Shown here piece after piece: positions 5,167-6,251 of a DNA stretch of 6,251 bases. A program made the position numbers and the translations under genes. The notes below the pieces were generated by a model that was not told where the DNA came from, made no database searches, and worked only from the letters and a program-made list of their open reading frames with translations. How positions within the stretch are numbered: position 1 is the first letter of the stretch; each line of letters starts with the position of its first letter. Source of the DNA: Nitrospirales bacterium (GTDB lineage: Bacteria > Nitrospirota > Nitrospiria > Nitrospirales > UBA8639); assembly GCA_021604265.1 (NCBI GenBank), contig BQIY01000143.1, positions 1 to 6,251 on the forward strand. Direction: 5' to 3'.

Positions 5167-5418
5167 ATGGCAAAAAACACAAGTATCGTTCTCGGAGAGC
5201 ATTTCGACCAGTTCATTGCCACACAAATTCAAGACGGGCGCTATGGGTCAGCCAGTGAAGTGGTACGCCAAGGGCTGCGCTTACTAGAAGAGCATGAACA
5301 AAAAGTGGTCGCTCTTCGGCAAGCCCTTATTGATGGCGAAAATAGCGGAGATGCCGGACGATTGGATATGGAAGAAATTCGGCAATCGGCTAAGAAGAAA
5401 GCGGGCTTAAAGCGTTAG
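5167..5418 (+). CDS. parD: ParD-family (ribbon-helix-helix) antitoxin
   Basis: The 83-residue protein has the ParD layout. A short beta strand (KNTSIVLG, 3-10) is used for operator DNA binding. Two helices follow with the hallmark GRYGSASEVVRQGLRLLEEHE (24-44), and then a charged, probably disordered C-terminus that would wrap and neutralise the toxin. It should repress its own operon and be unstable without the toxin. The start is set by the perfect GGAGGT at 5155-5160, six bases before ATG 5167. An upstream in-frame ATG at 5152 would place this ribosome site inside the gene, so it is rejected. The stop is one base before the toxin start, which indicates translational coupling. Confidence 0.93.
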   Translation: MAKNTSIVLGEHFDQFIATQIQDGRYGSASEVVRQGLRLLEEHEQKVVALRQALIDGENSGDAGRLDMEEIRQSAKKKAGLKR

Positions 5419-5419
5419 G

Positions 5420-5710
5420 ATGATCGAGATACGCAAAACCACTCTTGCCGAAAGCGACCTTGAGGAAATTTGGCTGTACAGTTTTCAAGAATGGGGAGAA
5501 ACCCAAGCGGATAAATATCATGATCACCTCACCCATGCCATCGAACAGCTTGGACACAACCCGCAACTTGGAAAACCCTGCGACCATGTTCGTTCTGGGT
5601 ATCGCATGTTTCAGGCAGAAAGACATACGATTTACTATCAACACCTTAGCGACCATCTCAAGATTATTCGCGTTTTGCATGAGCGAATGGAACCCACCAA
5701 ACACTTGTAA
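5420..5710 (+). CDS. parE: ParE-family toxin (RelE/ParE superfamily)
   Basis: The 96-residue protein is full length and shows the family pattern throughout. It opens IEIRKTTLAESDLEEIWLYS (2-21), then EWGETQADKYHDHL (24-37), LGHNPQLGKPCDHVRSGYR (44-62), and the end strand IIRVLHERMEPTKHL (82-96) with the characteristic RVLHERM. ParE toxins act on DNA gyrase and block replication; other members of the superfamily cleave mRNA, and the sequence alone does not prove the target. There is a single base between the parD stop and this ATG, with only TTAGG just before it, so the toxin is probably made by coupling to the antitoxin. It appears intact, so the module is probably functional. Confidence 0.92.
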   Translation: MIEIRKTTLAESDLEEIWLYSFQEWGETQADKYHDHLTHAIEQLGHNPQLGKPCDHVRSGYRMFQAERHTIYYQHLSDHLKIIRVLHERMEPTKHL

Positions 5711-5826
5711 GCCTACCTCAAAACACCAAACAGTTTGCTATTAAGAATAGTCAGCAAGTTGAGTATTACATCTTGAGAATTAGCACGCCATCCGATACGG
5801 AAATGACGAAAAAATAGAGGCCGATC

Positions 5827-5846
5827 GGCTTAATACCGAATAAGCC
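5827..5846. other. Hairpin between parE and the IS30-type element
   Basis: GGCTTA (5827-5832) and TAAGCC (5841-5846) form a perfect 6-bp stem with an 8-base loop. An overlapping GCCGATCGGC palindrome ends at 5829. Read on the minus strand, a run of six T follows about 11 bases after the stem, so it might terminate transcripts leaving the transposase gene. The rest of the 193-bp gap after parE shows no gene. Confidence 0.35.
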
Positions 5847-5871
5847 ATATCATGAATAAAGCGACTTGACC

Positions 5872-6251
5872 CTATTCTATGAACTTTTCAACAACCCCCA
5901 CATTCAACCGTCAAGTGCACCACGGGTTTCACGAAAGACTTCATAGGGCGTTCGATACTCTAAACACTTCCGGAGTCGGTTATTCAATAACTTTTCGATC
6001 TGGTTGAACAGGCCAGGCTCCACCGTGTTGAAGTTCGTCCCTTTGGGCAAGAAACGTCGGATTAAGCCATTGACCTGCTCGACACTCCCTTTCTCCCAAC
6101 TGTGGTCGGGCGCACAGAAAAACGAGGTCGTGCCCAACGTCGCGTTGCTGGCTTCATGACACGTAGTTTCACTCCCATTGTCATACGTGATCGATTGTCG
6201 TAGGACTCTGGGATAGTGCTTCAAGCGACGCACTCTGATCTTGCGAGTTTC
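5872..6251 (-). mobile_element. IS30-family insertion sequence, one end in the window
   Basis: The element is inferred from the transposase. Its downstream end should lie shortly after the stop codon at 5904, but the exact tip is not proven because the other end is outside the window. Read on the minus strand, GTGCACTTGACGGTTGAATG across the stop resembles the GCACTT...TTGAA type of terminal inverted repeat seen in many IS30-like elements. The end may therefore lie between about 5872 and 5903. The boundary given is an estimate. Confidence 0.5.
5904..6251 (-). CDS. IS30-family transposase, C-terminal part
   Basis: The frame enters from the right edge and gives 115 residues up to TGA at 5906-5904. 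It holds the last part of the DDE integrase-like core: ITYDNGSE carries the second catalytic Asp, and HSWEKGSVEQVNGLIRRF carries the catalytic Glu. Exactly 33 residues lie between them, the D(33)E spacing of IS30-like transposases. The following FLPKGTNF and LNNRLRKCLEYRTPYEVF are also typical of IS30. The first Asp and the helix-turn-helix N-terminus lie outside the window, so it is not known whether the gene is intact. A GTG at 6233 is internal and not the start. The enzyme would move its own element by copy-out/paste-in circles, as described for IS30. Confidence 0.93.
   Translation of the reverse strand, partial: ETRKIRVRRLKHYPRVLRQSITYDNGSETTCHEASNATLGTTSFFCAPDHSWEKGSVEQVNGLIRRFLPKGTNFNTVEPGLFNQIEKLLNNRLRKCLEYRTPYEVFRETRGALDG

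Noticed and set aside
5445..5744. Second plus-strand open frame of 99 codons overlapping parE
   Set aside because: It is a shifted frame of parE; the parE frame has the full family pattern and couples to parD.

Overview
This 6.25 kb window is bacterial chromosomal DNA of roughly balanced base composition. It holds eight complete protein genes and two genes cut by the window edges. Sigma70-type promoters, Shine-Dalgarno starts, a unimodular QueF, a YqaA-type membrane protein, DUF2835 and an IS30-family transposase fit a Gram-negative bacterium. A Nitrospirota-like lineage is a reasonable guess, but nothing here fixes the taxon.

Left part (1-2039). A minus-strand gene runs off the left edge. 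Its 31 visible codons look like the N-terminus of a phosphonopyruvate/sulfopyruvate decarboxylase (TPP-binding). It has a good promoter and a hairpin-bearing leader. Diverging from it is queF (7-cyano-7-deazaguanine reductase, queuosine pathway). A 99-bp repeat with imperfect terminal inverted repeats sits just upstream of queF. Convergent with queF is a DegT/DnrJ/EryC1-type PLP sugar aminotransferase on the minus strand.

Middle (2040-4827). A minus-strand pair follows: a DUF2835 protein and a YqaA-family (VTT/DedA-like) membrane protein, with touching ends. A divergent intergenic region then carries a near-consensus promoter for an inositol-monophosphatase-family enzyme. Next on the plus strand is a TauE/SafE-type membrane permease.

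Right part (4828-6251). A second copy of the 99-bp repeat lies in inverted orientation just after the permease gene. Then comes a compact ParD/ParE toxin-antitoxin operon, whose promoter overlaps a perfect AT-rich palindrome that is probably the autoregulatory operator. Last is the 3' part of an IS30-family transposase on the minus strand, cut by the right edge.

The metabolic genes look like unrelated neighbours rather than one pathway. The exception is a loose surface-glycan/phosphonate theme for the decarboxylase and the aminotransferase. The most unusual structure is the inverted pair of 99-bp elements bracketing about 4.4 kb, beside a toxin-antitoxin module and an IS. No clear new multi-gene system is visible.
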